A stretch of DNA of 64,000 bases from Ascidiaceihabitans sp023955215. Lineage in GTDB: Bacteria > Pseudomonadota > Alphaproteobacteria > Rhodobacterales > Rhodobacteraceae. The stretch spans positions 1-64,000 of the forward strand of contig CALSPX010000007.1 of the NCBI GenBank assembly GCA_943788345.1, written 5' to 3'. The translations under genes and the position numbers were made by a program. The notes under the pieces are model-generated. The model saw only the letters and a program-made list of their open reading frames with translations, was not told the origin of the DNA and made no database searches. This document shows, in pieces, positions 8,649 through 18,184 of this stretch. Within the stretch, counting starts at the first letter, position 1. Each line of letters opens with the position of its first letter.

Positions 8649-9950
8649 TTATCGGTGATCTGTCGCAAGACGGCGTTCTAGCCACTGCGAATATTGTGAA
8701 ATGCCGTAACACACGACAAAGAAAAGAAGCGCTGCAAAGCTGAACAGCTCCCAGTAGACGCCGTTCCAATCCGTTGAGGCCAAGATTGGGCCACGGATCA
8801 TACCGACCATATCGAACATCGAAATAACCGATACCAATGTGGTGTCTTTGAACAGTCCCACCGCAATGTTCACGATCCCAGGGATCGAAATCTTAAGCGC
8901 TTGTGGCAAGATGATCAGGCGTGTCGCTTGGGCGTAATCAAGGCCCAGTGAATCCGCTGCCTCATATTGACCCTTTGGCAAAGCCGCCAAACCACCACGG
9001 ATAACTTCCGCAATATAGGCCGCTGAGAACAATGTGATCATGATCACAACGCGGATGAACAAATCAACACCTGAACCTGGAGGGAAAAAGTAGCCCAACA
9101 TCACGCTTGCTACGAACAGCAATGTGATCAACGGAACGCCGCGAATGAATTCGATGAAGATCACGCAGACATATTTGATCAGTGGCATGGATGACTGACG
9201 ACCCAGCGCCAAGGCAATGCCCAAAGGCAATGACAAGGATACACAGGTAACACCCAGCATCATGTTCAGCATAAAACCACCCAAGTCACGGGAGGGTACT
9301 GTTTCTAGGTAACCGATGGAAAGGATTGCGCTGTCAGAGCCGATGAATTTGGAAAGCGACCAAATAACGGCTGCGGAAACAACGCCCGCTACCATGGCCA
9401 TAGCAAAGCTGGTTTTTTCCAACCGCACAAACACCATATAACCCACGATCAAACCAACAAGTGCAAGGATCGGGTTAAAGATAGGTCCGCCCCAGATCAG
9501 CCAGAATGCGATGAACGGGTATAGCCCTGTAAAGATCAACAACTTGCGCGGCAGATCAAAGAACAGCACTGGTGCAAAAGCAACAAACAGCATCGCGAAC
9601 GCTAGCGCAGGACGCCAGTACAGTTCGGTCGGGTATTTGAACCCAAACAGCAACTGGTTCCACCGCTCAGAAAGAACAGCAAAACAAGCACCTGTTGTTC
9701 CATCAAGAATTTCACGACATGCGGCCAATGTTGGCGCATCCCAAATTCCGTTTAGAACCCACGGCATCGTATTCGAAAGGATCATATAGATCGCAACGAA
9801 TGCCAGAACGGTTAGGATAGAATTCCCAACACCGTCAAACAGGTTGTCTTTGAGCCATTTAACCGGCCCTGCCGCATTAATTGGCGGAGCAGAGGCTGGT
9901 ACGGATTCCGTACGCACAAAGGCGACGGCATTGGCAGATGTATCTGACAT
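8649..9950 (-). CDS. aapM: General L-amino acid ABC transporter permease AapM
   Basis: 433 residues. The N-terminal half is a long extension with four to five helices separated by a periplasmic stretch (WDAPTLAACREILDG), typical of AapM. The C-terminal half is the HisM/GlnP-type permease with the EAA loop RGGLAALPKGQYEAADSLG that docks to the ATPase. It forms the translocation channel with AapQ in the inner membrane. Three bases separate it from aapQ, so translation is coupled. Family length and gene order fit the aap operon exactly. Confidence 0.94.
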   Translation of the reverse strand: MSDTSANAVAFVRTESVPASAPPINAAGPVKWLKDNLFDGVGNSILTVLAFVAIYMILSNTMPWVLNGIWDAPTLAACREILDGTTGACFAVLSERWNQLLFGFKYPTELYWRPALAFAMLFVAFAPVLFFDLPRKLLIFTGLYPFIAFWLIWGGPIFNPILALVGLIVGYMVFVRLEKTSFAMAMVAGVVSAAVIWSLSKFIGSDSAILSIGYLETVPSRDLGGFMLNMMLGVTCVSLSLPLGIALALGRQSSMPLIKYVCVIFIEFIRGVPLITLLFVASVMLGYFFPPGSGVDLFIRVVIMITLFSAAYIAEVIRGGLAALPKGQYEAADSLGLDYAQATRLIILPQALKISIPGIVNIAVGLFKDTTLVSVISMFDMVGMIRGPILASTDWNGVYWELFSFAALLFFVVCYGISQYSQWLERRLATDHR

Positions 9951-9953
9951 GGC

Positions 9954-11198
9954 TCAGCGCTCCTTCAGTTTGGTAGAGTTATTATAAACGTTCGCAACCG
10001 CGGAAATGATCAACGAAATCGTTAAGTAGAACAACATCAGCAACACGATGCATTCGATCGCACGACCCGTTTGGTTCAACGTGATGCCGCCCAAGGTTGC
10101 TGTTACGTCTGCGTAGCCAACCAAAATCGCCAATGAAGAGTTTTTGGTGATGTTAAGATATTGCGAGATCAACGGTGGAATGATGACGCGCAGAGCTTGT
10201 GGCAGAACAACAAGGCTCATGATGCGGTTGGGTCGAATGCCCAATGCGCCGGCAGCTTCGGTTTGTCCTTTAGACACCGCTTGAATACCTGCACGCACGT
10301 TTTCCGCGATGAACGCCCCAGTGTAGATGGACAGGGCAAACCAGATTGCAATTAACGGCGCACCAATCTTGATGCCGCCTTTGAAGTTAAAGCCTTTGAG
10401 CTCTGGGATATCAAAGGTTAGGCCAGTGATAATGAAGAACGCAATCAGTGGCAGGAACCAAATCGCTAGGTTTGTCACAAGGGTCGCTGGGCGAATGCCT
10501 GTGGCTTCTTGGATGCGTGTGGCACGGCGCGTTACTGTGCGCGCGCCAAAGAAGGAACCAATGAGAATTGCGATAGCAACAAGCCAACCGATGCCAGCAG
10601 ACAAGATACCCATCTCACCAAAGATGCGCGAGAACTCTGGTCCTGGAATGTAGACACCGCGGTTTGTGAAGGCTGAAATGCCCAAGAACATTGCGGCTTC
10701 AGCATCTTCACCGCGAAACGCACGTGGTGCCGGCATGACAACCGTCATGATACCGTAAATGATTAGGATCCAGATCAGTACTGGAATGTTGCGAAAGATC
10801 TCGACGTAGATCGACATCAGCTTGCTGACCAACCAGTTGTTCGACAAGCGCAGAACACCCGCGAACACACCGAAGATGGTCGCCATTACACAGGCCAAGC
10901 CTGCAACAAGCAACGTATTCAAAATACCGACAAACGCAGCTTTTAGGTTGGTTGATTGGCTGGTGTATTCGATCAATCGCTGGTTAATATCATAACCTGC
11001 AGGCGCACCCAGAAATGAGAAATCAATGTTCAAACCCAACCGTTGAAGGTTGGTGACAACATTGTTGGCAAGATAGAAAATTGCCAATGCCAGCAGGATA
11101 GCCGCGATTGCTTGCAAAGTAAGCGACCGGTAGCGGGTATCATTCAACAGCATAGATAGCCGGAACGAACCCTTTGGAGGGTCGGTTATAATTGTCAT
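9954..11198 (-). CDS. aapQ: General L-amino acid ABC transporter permease AapQ
   Basis: 414 residues, the second permease subunit. A helix near residues 30-50 is followed by a periplasmic segment, then the permease domain (TTFGVFAGVLRLS-type region through to the end). The docking loop is RAGIQAVSKGQTEAAGALG. As in other AapQ proteins a long soluble insert (about residues 155-290) interrupts the domain. It lies 138 bp downstream of aapJ, behind the hairpin at 11294-11325, so it should be made at lower levels than the binding protein. Confidence 0.94.
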   Translation of the reverse strand: MTIITDPPKGSFRLSMLLNDTRYRSLTLQAIAAILLALAIFYLANNVVTNLQRLGLNIDFSFLGAPAGYDINQRLIEYTSQSTNLKAAFVGILNTLLVAGLACVMATIFGVFAGVLRLSNNWLVSKLMSIYVEIFRNIPVLIWILIIYGIMTVVMPAPRAFRGEDAEAAMFLGISAFTNRGVYIPGPEFSRIFGEMGILSAGIGWLVAIAILIGSFFGARTVTRRATRIQEATGIRPATLVTNLAIWFLPLIAFFIITGLTFDIPELKGFNFKGGIKIGAPLIAIWFALSIYTGAFIAENVRAGIQAVSKGQTEAAGALGIRPNRIMSLVVLPQALRVIIPPLISQYLNITKNSSLAILVGYADVTATLGGITLNQTGRAIECIVLLMLFYLTISLIISAVANVYNNSTKLKER

Positions 11199-11293
11199 GG
11201 ATTGGTTCCCCGTGTTCCAGCCATTGCTTAATGCGGCGTCTATGCGCCAAAGGCCGAAGATTGGTCGTAAAAGTAGTTAAGTCGTGAAAAGCG

Positions 11294-11325
11294 CGAAGGG
11301 CGCGGGAGTTTTCCCGCGCCCTTCG
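11294..11325 (-). terminator. Attenuator-like hairpin between aapJ and aapQ
   Basis: A perfect 14-bp stem, CGAAGGGCGCGGGA (11294-11307) paired with TCCCGCGCCCTTCG (11312-11325), with a 4-nt loop. On the - strand it begins 11 nt after the aapJ stop and is followed by a short, weak T-containing stretch (CTTTTC). It most likely causes partial termination or protects the aapJ message from 3' decay, giving excess binding protein over permease. Confidence 0.8.
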
Positions 11326-11336
11326 ACTAGATTAGT

Positions 11337-12356
11337 TTAACGGAATGGTGGGCTGTAGATAAGGCCGCCATCTGTCCACTGAGCGTTCAAGCCACGTGCT
11401 AGACCGATCGGTGTTGCTTCGCCGATGTTCTGTTCGAACACTTCGCCGTAGTTACCAGAAACTGCGATTGCGTCTTTTGCCCAAGTTGCGGACAGACCCA
11501 ACATTTCGCCCAAAGTACCTTCGGTACCCAACAGACGGTTGATTTCTGGGTTACCACCAGCAGAAGCTGACATTTCTGCGATGTTTGCAGATGTAACACC
11601 CAGCTCTTCAGCTGTGATCAAAGCGTTCAAAGTCCAGCGAACGATGTCGCCCCACTCGTTGTCGCCGTGACGTACCAATGGGCCGAGTGGCTCTTTGGAT
11701 ACGATTTCTGGCAACAGAACGTGGTCCTGTGGGTTTTCGAATGTCGCACGAGTAGCTGCCAAGCCGGACGCGTCAGTTGTGAACACGTCACATGCGCCTG
11801 CTAGGTACTGCTGTTGTGCTTCAGCGTTTGTTTCGATTGGCACTGGCTCATAAGAGATGTTGTTGGCGCGGAAGAAGTCGGCCAAGTTCAGCTCTGTAGT
11901 TGTACCAGTTTGGATGCAGACAGTCGCGCCGTCTAGATCTTTAGCAGATGAAACACCCAACTCTTTTGGTGCCATGAAGCCTTGGCCGTCGTAGTAGTTT
12001 ACGCCAACGAAAGTGAACTTCAGGTCAACATCGCGAGACAATGTCCACGTTGTGTTACGTGCCAACATGTCAATTTCGCCAGAAGCAAGCGCTGTGAAGC
12101 GTGTCTTGCCAGTTGTTGGAACGAATTCAACAGCATTGCCATCGCCAAGAACAGCAGCGGCTACAGCGCGACATACAGCAACGTCAAAGCCTTTCCATTC
12201 GCCATTCGCATCTGGAGCAGCAAAGCCAACCAGACCAGTAGTCACACCACAGTTCAACTTGCCACGTGCTTGCACGTCTTCAAGCGTACCGGCAGCTGCT
12301 GCGCCAGCCGCAAGGCTTGCTACAGTCATCGCGCCAAATAATACGGATTTATTCAT
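11337..12356 (-). CDS. aapJ: General L-amino acid ABC transporter substrate-binding protein
   Basis: 339 residues from ATG 12356, which has GAGGTAAA just upstream and is followed at once by a signal peptide (basic MNK, hydrophobic core, AAAA cleavage region near residue 22). The longer frame to 12407 adds a polar stretch before the signal and was rejected. The mature part is a family 3 solute-binding protein (GKLNCGVTTGLVGFA, GEWKGFDVAVCRAVAAAV, LARNTTWTLSRD). It is periplasmic and delivers L-amino acids to AapQM. First gene of the operon; the 195 bp upstream (12357-12551) carry the promoter region, but no clear -35/-10 pair was found there. Confidence 0.95.
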   Translation of the reverse strand: MNKSVLFGAMTVASLAAGAAAAGTLEDVQARGKLNCGVTTGLVGFAAPDANGEWKGFDVAVCRAVAAAVLGDGNAVEFVPTTGKTRFTALASGEIDMLARNTTWTLSRDVDLKFTFVGVNYYDGQGFMAPKELGVSSAKDLDGATVCIQTGTTTELNLADFFRANNISYEPVPIETNAEAQQQYLAGACDVFTTDASGLAATRATFENPQDHVLLPEIVSKEPLGPLVRHGDNEWGDIVRWTLNALITAEELGVTSANIAEMSASAGGNPEINRLLGTEGTLGEMLGLSATWAKDAIAVSGNYGEVFEQNIGEATPIGLARGLNAQWTDGGLIYSPPFR

Positions 12357-12551
12357 TTTTACCTCTTCCTGATTTCCCACCACATGTTCGGGTGGTTGTC
12401 GATGCATTTCACATCTTAGATGATCTAGCCGAACAAGTTCAGCCAGTGGTGGATAGTCTGCTCGGAATTTTGCTTGGGCGTCAAGGGTCAGTTGGACCTA
12501 AACGGCCCTAACTGCCCAAGTTTGATCGAAAGCGTTGATGCTGCCGTTGCG

Positions 12552-13265
12552 TTAAGCAATCTGTGAAGCGTCGAAAAACCGCTTTGCATGCCAAAATGCT
12601 GCCTTTTTCACGTCAGACAGTGCCTGAGCTTCTTCATCTGGGCCCCACTGTTCTTCTTGCCAAAGCTCGTCGAGACGCGATTTATTCCACAATTCATCTA
12701 CGGGTGCATAGCCGTATGCTGTCGCAAAACCAAGAATCAGTGAACCTGACAAGCTAACAAGATCGTGAAACGCAGCGAGCTCATATGCTGTCAAAGCATG
12801 GGTTCGATCACTTAATAGTTTGAGCGGTTTTTCGTCTTGCGGGATGTGCATAATCCCCTGGCGCGTCATTAGTGGTGCGTCCAGTTCCGACGCCGCCCAA
12901 GCAAGGACAGGATCCCACTGCTCGGACTGACGCTCAACCAACTCGATCGGGTCAGTCGCACGGTAGCATAGTAAATCGGCGTCACCATAGGCCGCCAACA
13001 TGTCAGCGACTTCACCGTGCTGGATCATAACTTTATCGATAGACGCATTGGCGGAACGGGTGAACGGCATCAGGTTCGGGTTCACAACGCCTTCTTGCGC
13101 CTCCCATTCTGCGGCAATGGCATCTGCCAATGCTTTGGTCGGAACATTCAACGGTGCTTTGGCTGGTGTCTTCACACCACGGCCATCCAGTTGAACAGCA
13201 AAGCCACCATCGACTTCAGCTACACCAACATTCGTCCAGAACCGTTTTTGCTTCCAGTCACTCAT
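12552..13265 (-). CDS. ATP12 family F1-ATPase assembly chaperone
   Basis: 237 residues. The start KQKRFWTNVGVAEVDGGFAVQLDGRGVKTPAK is the hallmark of the alphaproteobacterial and mitochondrial ATP12 family, followed by LADAIAAEWEAQ and PFTRSANASIDKV. Family members bind the F1 alpha subunit before hexamer assembly. It overlaps the HAD gene by 4 bp (ATGA) at the end of a six-gene run that begins with the DegQ-like protease. The presence of this family supports an alphaproteobacterial origin of the window. Length is normal. Confidence 0.9.
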   Translation of the reverse strand: MSDWKQKRFWTNVGVAEVDGGFAVQLDGRGVKTPAKAPLNVPTKALADAIAAEWEAQEGVVNPNLMPFTRSANASIDKVMIQHGEVADMLAAYGDADLLCYRATDPIELVERQSEQWDPVLAWAASELDAPLMTRQGIMHIPQDEKPLKLLSDRTHALTAYELAAFHDLVSLSGSLILGFATAYGYAPVDELWNKSRLDELWQEEQWGPDEEAQALSDVKKAAFWHAKRFFDASQIA

Positions 13266-13945
13266 GCGTCTTCACTCCACATCTCAGTCAAGGCCGTCTC
13301 TAGCTGGTCAAACCTATCAACCAACCGCGTCGCGGCCTGTAATTTCTCGGGGGTATGATATCCCCAGTTCACGCCGATCGATCGCATTCCAGCGCTGGCG
13401 GCCATATCCATATCAAAACTGGTGTCACCGATCATAATCGCATCCGCCGCGTCAACACCCGCTTCTGCCATCGCCGTATGCAACATGGCGGGATGAGGCT
13501 TGGATGGATGGAAATCAGCGACCTGTTGGGTCACGAATAGCCCCTCAAGGCCGTGACCCTCGATCAACTTATCCAAACCGCGTTTGGATTTACCCGTCGC
13601 CACGCCCAACAAAACATCAGGCATTGCGTTAAGGCGATGCAAGCAGTCAAGCGCGCCTTCATAAAGCGGCGAAGACGCCACTGTCCCAGCAATCCGGCGC
13701 TGGGTCATGTAGGCGTCTTTGTAAGCTTGGATCAGCTGGGCATGATCCGCCGGCGTCAAATTCGGCGCAAGTTTCGGCATAAGCACATCTAGCGAAAGAC
13801 CAACTAGGCCCAACACATCAGCACGCGCCGGTTCCGCTTGATCCATCCCTGCGAAGGCTGCATTCATGCAGCTGACAATATCCGCTTGGCTATCCACCAG
13901 CGTGCCATCCACATCAAACACAACCAATCGCAAACGATTACTCAT
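13262..13945 (-). CDS. HAD family hydrolase, phosphoglycolate phosphatase-like
   Basis: 227 residues with all four HAD motifs: VVFDVDGTLVDS (nucleophile Asp and acid Asp), a Thr in GVATGKSKRG, the Lys of HPSKPHPAM, and MIGDTSFDMDMAASAG. A helical cap follows motif I, as in phosphoglycolate phosphatase/PPase-like subfamily IA. The true substrate cannot be set by sequence. Its stop is adjacent to the ATP12 start (4-bp overlap) and its start abuts the pseudouridine synthase stop, so it is part of the same operon. Confidence 0.88.
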   Translation of the reverse strand: MSNRLRLVVFDVDGTLVDSQADIVSCMNAAFAGMDQAEPARADVLGLVGLSLDVLMPKLAPNLTPADHAQLIQAYKDAYMTQRRIAGTVASSPLYEGALDCLHRLNAMPDVLLGVATGKSKRGLDKLIEGHGLEGLFVTQQVADFHPSKPHPAMLHTAMAEAGVDAADAIMIGDTSFDMDMAASAGMRSIGVNWGYHTPEKLQAATRLVDRFDQLETALTEMWSEDA

Positions 13946-14986
13946 TTAAATGTTCTCAAACGGATCTTCTGATGCCAGATCATTGGTCCAGCCGAAGGTA
14001 TCCCAGCTGTTTTCCATATGTTCGGGCAATTCAGCCGTCACCTTGATCTCTTTGCGTGTGATCGGGTGTTCAAAACGCATGTGACGGGCATGTAGGTGCA
14101 ACTTCTTAGAAATCACGCCACCCAATTGGGCACCCCAACCATCACCCATGTTCTCCTGACCGGAGCCGCCGTATTTGCCATCACCGATGATCGGATGTCC
14201 GATCTCAGCCATGTGCGCGCGCAACTGGTGCGTGCGACCTGTCAGGGGTTCCATCGCGACCCATGCAGCACGGGATGCCACACGGTACAGCGTAGCATAA
14301 AGCGTGCTGGCACGTTTCGCGCCAACGGTTTTGTCGACATCACGCGGGTGTACAGCAATCATCTTTTCGCCTTCACCGCTTCCGCCACGGCCACCAGCTT
14401 TGACCAAGCCGTACTTCACTTCGCCAACATAAGGCGTTGGAACACCGGCCACCAAAGCCCAGTAGATCTTGCGGGTTTCACGGTGACGCAATGATGCTGT
14501 CAAAGACTGAGCCGCAGTGCGGGTACGTGCCAACAAAAGAACACCAGAGGTGTCCTTATCCAAACGGTGTACCAGACGTGGCTTTTCATCCATGTCAAAT
14601 TTCAATGCTTCGCACATGCCGTCAACGTGACGGGTGTGGCCTGTGCCACCTTGCGTCGCAAGACCTGCAGGTTTGTTGATCGCGATAACGTGGTCATCTT
14701 TATAGATCACGCAGGCTTGGATCATCTTGCGGTCTGCATCAGACACGCGGGTCTTGGCCTCTGGGGGCGGTGCCTGATTGTCAGGCAATGGCGGAATGCG
14801 CACGGACTGACCAACTTCGACGCGGGTGACGGGCTTTACGCGCCCACCATCCACACGCAAATCACCCTTGCGGCACATCTTTTGAACCAGCCCCTGCGGG
14901 ATATGGGGAAAGCGCTTCTTGAACCAGCGATCTAGGCGTTGATCACCCTCGTCTTCGCCAACGATTACGGTTTGAACACGGCTCAT
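13946..14986 (-). CDS. RluA family ribosomal large-subunit pseudouridine synthase
   Basis: 346 residues. An N-terminal S4-like RNA-binding domain (GDQRLDRWFKKRFPHIP...) precedes the catalytic domain with the RLDKDTSGVLLLAR motif that holds the nucleophilic Asp, then GRTHQLRAHMAEIGHPIIGDGKYG. RluC is the closest functional guess (23S rRNA uridines 955, 2504 and 2580 in E. coli), but RluD is not excluded. ATG 14986 was chosen because it overlaps the crcB stop as ATGA; the upstream in-frame start at 15025 would lie inside crcB. Confidence 0.9.
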   Translation of the reverse strand: MSRVQTVIVGEDEGDQRLDRWFKKRFPHIPQGLVQKMCRKGDLRVDGGRVKPVTRVEVGQSVRIPPLPDNQAPPPEAKTRVSDADRKMIQACVIYKDDHVIAINKPAGLATQGGTGHTRHVDGMCEALKFDMDEKPRLVHRLDKDTSGVLLLARTRTAAQSLTASLRHRETRKIYWALVAGVPTPYVGEVKYGLVKAGGRGGSGEGEKMIAVHPRDVDKTVGAKRASTLYATLYRVASRAAWVAMEPLTGRTHQLRAHMAEIGHPIIGDGKYGGSGQENMGDGWGAQLGGVISKKLHLHARHMRFEHPITRKEIKVTAELPEHMENSWDTFGWTNDLASEDPFENI

Positions 14987-15342
14987 GCCGTACCTCCTTT
15001 GATGAGCCAAAGGCCCACAAAACATGCGATCAGGGACAATACCACTGACGCCAATACATAAACCCCAGCCGCCCCGATCCGCCCGTCTTGCATCAAGCGC
15101 AGGGTATCAAGAGAGAAGGCTGAAAAGGTCGTGAAACCACCCAAGACACCTGTCATCAACAGGGGCATCAGGTAGGGAATTTCTTTCTCCGCGAACCCGG
15201 CCCACAACAGGCCAATCGCGAATGAACCGATGACATTGACGGCCAGCGTGCCCATGGGAAAGGCAACAGCCAACCCCACAAGGTATCGCAGGCTTGCGCC
15301 CACGGCCCCACCAAGGGCCACAAAGATCATCGTTTTCATCAT
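14983..15342 (-). CDS. crcB: Fluoride exporter CrcB/FluC
   Basis: 119 residues with four hydrophobic helices and the family residues GGAVGASLRYLVG near the N-terminus, NVIGSFAIGLLW in helix 2 and TGVLGGFTTFSAFSLDT before helix 4. FluC proteins form dual-topology dimers that export fluoride. No fluoride riboswitch is visible in the 42 bp to rarA; expression must come from the upstream operon promoter. Start 15342 gives normal length. Confidence 0.93.
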   Translation of the reverse strand: MMKTMIFVALGGAVGASLRYLVGLAVAFPMGTLAVNVIGSFAIGLLWAGFAEKEIPYLMPLLMTGVLGGFTTFSAFSLDTLRLMQDGRIGAAGVYVLASVVLSLIACFVGLWLIKGGTA

Positions 15343-15384
15343 CAGGGGTCTGTCGCGCTTACCGCGCCACTTGTCAACCTTGCG

Positions 15385-16686
15385 TCACTGTTCGCGCTTG
15401 GCCCGCAGCTTTGCGAAATAGTCGACCCGCTTCTTTAACTCGCGCTCGTGGCCACGTTCGACAGGCACATAGAACTCAGGCCGGTTCATCGTGTCAGGGA
15501 AGTAGTTCTGCCCAGAAAACCCATCTTCGGCATCGTGATCATAAGCATAACCCGCACCGTATCCCTGATCTTTCATCAAAGATGTAGCACCGTTTAAGAT
15601 GTGCTTGGGTGGTGGTTCTGATCCCGTTTGTTTGGCGGCGTTGCGCGCAGCCTTATAAGCCACGTAGGTCGCGTTGGATTTAGGGGCCAGTGCCAGATAG
15701 GTCACAGCCTGAGCCAAAGCCAATTCCCCTTCTGGGCTGCCAAGACGTTCATAGGTTTCCCAACTCTGCAGACACACACCTTGGGCCTGCGGATCAGCAA
15801 GGCCGATATCTTCAACGGCCATGCGTGTGATGCGGCGCGCCAAGAAACGTGGATCTTCGCCGCCCTCAAGCATACGCGCGAACCAATAAAGCGCCGCATC
15901 CGGATCAGAGCCGCGCACAGATTTATGTAGCGCGCTGATCAAGTTGTAATGTGAGTCACCACTTTTGTCGTATTGCGCAGCGCGACGCATCAGCCGTGTG
16001 GACAATGTGGCCTTGTCAAACTTTGTGTCTGTTTCCCACGCTGCAACCTGTTCGATCAGATTCAACAACGTCCGCCCATCACCATCGGCCATCTCAAGCA
16101 GTGCTTCGCGCGCAGGCTGATCCAAAAACAGTTGGCATTCTAACTCTTGCTCTGCCCGTTGGGCCAGCAGCTCAAGATCGGCATGATCAAGGCGCTCTAA
16201 CACCAACACTTGGGACCGCGACAGGACCGCTGCATTTAGTTCAAACGATGGGTTCTCCGTCGTTGCACCCACCAACAGGATTGTGCCGTCTTCCATGTGT
16301 GGAAGAAACCCGTCTTGCTGAGCTTTGTTAAAGCGATGGATTTCGTCCACAAACAACAGCGTTCCCTGCCCGTTTTGGCGACGAATCCGTGCCGCCTCGA
16401 ATATCTTTTTCAGATCAGGAACACCGGTAAAGATTGCCGAGATTTGGACAAAATGCAGATCGGTTTCGTTCGCTAACAAACGCGCAATTGTTGTTTTCCC
16501 AATACCCGGAGGACCCCAAAAAATCAGGGAAGTTAAAGCGCCAGCACCCAACATGACGGTGAGCGGCGCATCTGCGCCCAACACTTGAGATTGGCCAATC
16601 ACCTCGTCCAACGCTTTGGGGCGTAAGCGATCAGCCAAAGGTCGCGGCATGTCGATCGCGGGAGGGGCACCAAATAAATCGGCCAT
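15385..16686 (-). CDS. rarA: Replication-associated recombination protein A (AAA+ ATPase)
   Basis: 433 residues of the RarA/MgsA/WRNIP1 family. Walker A is GPPGIGKTT, Walker B is LLFVDEIHRFNKAQQD, sensor 1 is LVGATTENPSF; the C-terminal tetramerisation region includes PEFYVPVERGHE. It acts at stalled replication forks and interacts with SSB. The start overlaps the protease stop by one base (TAATG). The gene is in the middle of the degQ-rarA-crcB operon; no special regulation is visible. Confidence 0.95.
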   Translation of the reverse strand: MADLFGAPPAIDMPRPLADRLRPKALDEVIGQSQVLGADAPLTVMLGAGALTSLIFWGPPGIGKTTIARLLANETDLHFVQISAIFTGVPDLKKIFEAARIRRQNGQGTLLFVDEIHRFNKAQQDGFLPHMEDGTILLVGATTENPSFELNAAVLSRSQVLVLERLDHADLELLAQRAEQELECQLFLDQPAREALLEMADGDGRTLLNLIEQVAAWETDTKFDKATLSTRLMRRAAQYDKSGDSHYNLISALHKSVRGSDPDAALYWFARMLEGGEDPRFLARRITRMAVEDIGLADPQAQGVCLQSWETYERLGSPEGELALAQAVTYLALAPKSNATYVAYKAARNAAKQTGSEPPPKHILNGATSLMKDQGYGAGYAYDHDAEDGFSGQNYFPDTMNRPEFYVPVERGHERELKKRVDYFAKLRAKREQ

Positions 16687-18065
16687 TACAAACGGAACCT
16701 AAGTTGAACGCGACTGCCACCGCGTATGATATCAAGACGCACACCACGGCCAGAGTTTGTTAGCCCCTCACTCACATCGCTAGGGGTTTTAATGACCTTT
16801 GAGTTCACAGCTTCAATGATGTCACCACGCCGTAGCCCAACTTGCACAGCGATTGGGCCAGTGTTCACAACAACAACGCCCGCAGCATTGGTGGACAGTA
16901 CCATTTCATCGCTAACGGCTGGATTGACCAAGGCCAACTCAAGCCCAGTCAAAATTGCATCGTCACCGAGTACAGTAAAATCGCGTGGCGGATCGTCGGG
17001 TGCTGAAATCAACTCAACCGTGACATCAGACGCTTCGCCATTTCGGGTACGGGTTACCACGGCAGTATTGCCGATGCCCCCCACACTCATTCGAAACAAC
17101 ATCTCACCACCGGAAATTACCGGTTGGCCATCGACGGCTGTAATCACGTCACCAACTTCAAAACCTGCCGCACCAAATGGGCTGGCTGGATGAAGGTCTG
17201 TAATGATGATCCCCCCTGATCGATCAAGACCAAAGGAGGCCGCCATATCGTAGTCCAGAACCTGGCCAGACACACCTGCCCAAGCACGATGAAATCTGTC
17301 GTTGCCTGCTTTGGCCTGAGTGACAAATTCCGCAACAAGGTCTGAGGGTATGGCAAACCCAATCCCATTGGACCCACCGGATCTGGTCAAGATAGATGTA
17401 TTGATGCCTATCAAACGTCCGGCCATATCGATCAACGCACCACCAGAATTCCCAGGATTGATGGGCGCATCTGTCTGGATGAAATAGCCTGTGCCATTGC
17501 CACCAGAACCACCTGAACGCGCTAAGCCAGAGATGATACCGCTGCTTACAGTCTGGCCCACACCAAAGGGATTTCCGATTGCGAGGGTTAACTCACCGAC
17601 TTGTACATCGTCGCTGGTGCGCAGTGCGAGACTGGGCAAGTCGCTCGCATTTTCAAGCTGCAGGATTGCAAGATCGCTTGCCTCGTCACCCAGCAAAACA
17701 CGGGCGGAATATTCACGCCGATCATTAAGGACAACGCGGATGTCAGTTGCCATGCCAACCACATGATAGTTGGACACGACAATCCCATCAGGCGATAGGA
17801 TCACGCCAGATCCCAATGAATTTTGCGCCCTTGGTTCAGGTGCGGCACCCTCAAAGAACCGCTGAAAAAATGGGTCGTCCAGAAAACTATTGCCGCGCGC
17901 CTCGGTCACGCGTGTCGCATAGATATTCACCACGGCCGGTGCAGCCTGCTTCACCAGCGGCACAAAGCTAAGTTGGATTTCCATTTGTGACTGGGGAACT
18001 TTTTGCTCTGCCCACACAGGTGCGGAAAAACCAAGGGTGACGATCAATGCAATAAAGTATTTCAT
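16686..18065 (-). CDS. Periplasmic Do-like serine protease (DegP/DegQ type)
   Basis: 459 residues. Signal peptide about 1-19 (cleavage after VWA), trypsin-like domain with the catalytic triad H101 (SNYHVVG), D131 (SDLAIL) and S207 (PGNSGGAL), then two PDZ domains (about 265-350 and 365-455). The first PDZ keeps AGFEVGDVITAVDGQPV, the second LRRGDIIEAVNSKVI. It degrades or chaperones misfolded envelope proteins. It is the first gene after the rplQ terminator; the promoter should lie in 18066-18125. DegQ versus DegP cannot be separated here. Confidence 0.93.
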   Translation of the reverse strand: MKYFIALIVTLGFSAPVWAEQKVPQSQMEIQLSFVPLVKQAAPAVVNIYATRVTEARGNSFLDDPFFQRFFEGAAPEPRAQNSLGSGVILSPDGIVVSNYHVVGMATDIRVVLNDRREYSARVLLGDEASDLAILQLENASDLPSLALRTSDDVQVGELTLAIGNPFGVGQTVSSGIISGLARSGGSGGNGTGYFIQTDAPINPGNSGGALIDMAGRLIGINTSILTRSGGSNGIGFAIPSDLVAEFVTQAKAGNDRFHRAWAGVSGQVLDYDMAASFGLDRSGGIIITDLHPASPFGAAGFEVGDVITAVDGQPVISGGEMLFRMSVGGIGNTAVVTRTRNGEASDVTVELISAPDDPPRDFTVLGDDAILTGLELALVNPAVSDEMVLSTNAAGVVVVNTGPIAVQVGLRRGDIIEAVNSKVIKTPSDVSEGLTNSGRGVRLDIIRGGSRVQLRFRL

Positions 18066-18125
18066 GCTAAATTATATGCGCAGGCCCAGCGGGTCATGCA
18101 ACCCCTGCCACGAAAGCAGAAATGC

Positions 18126-18158
18126 AAAAAGCCCCCACTGAAACAGCGAGGGCTTTGC
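18126..18158 (-). terminator. Intrinsic terminator after rplQ
   Basis: On the - strand an AAAGCCCTCGCTG arm pairs with CAGTGGGGGCTTT and is followed by TTTTT (the A run at 18126-18130). It lies 27 bp past the rplQ stop and closes the ribosomal supercluster before the protease operon. Confidence 0.88.
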
Positions 18159-18184
18159 AAACAACCAAGAAGGTTGCGTAATTC

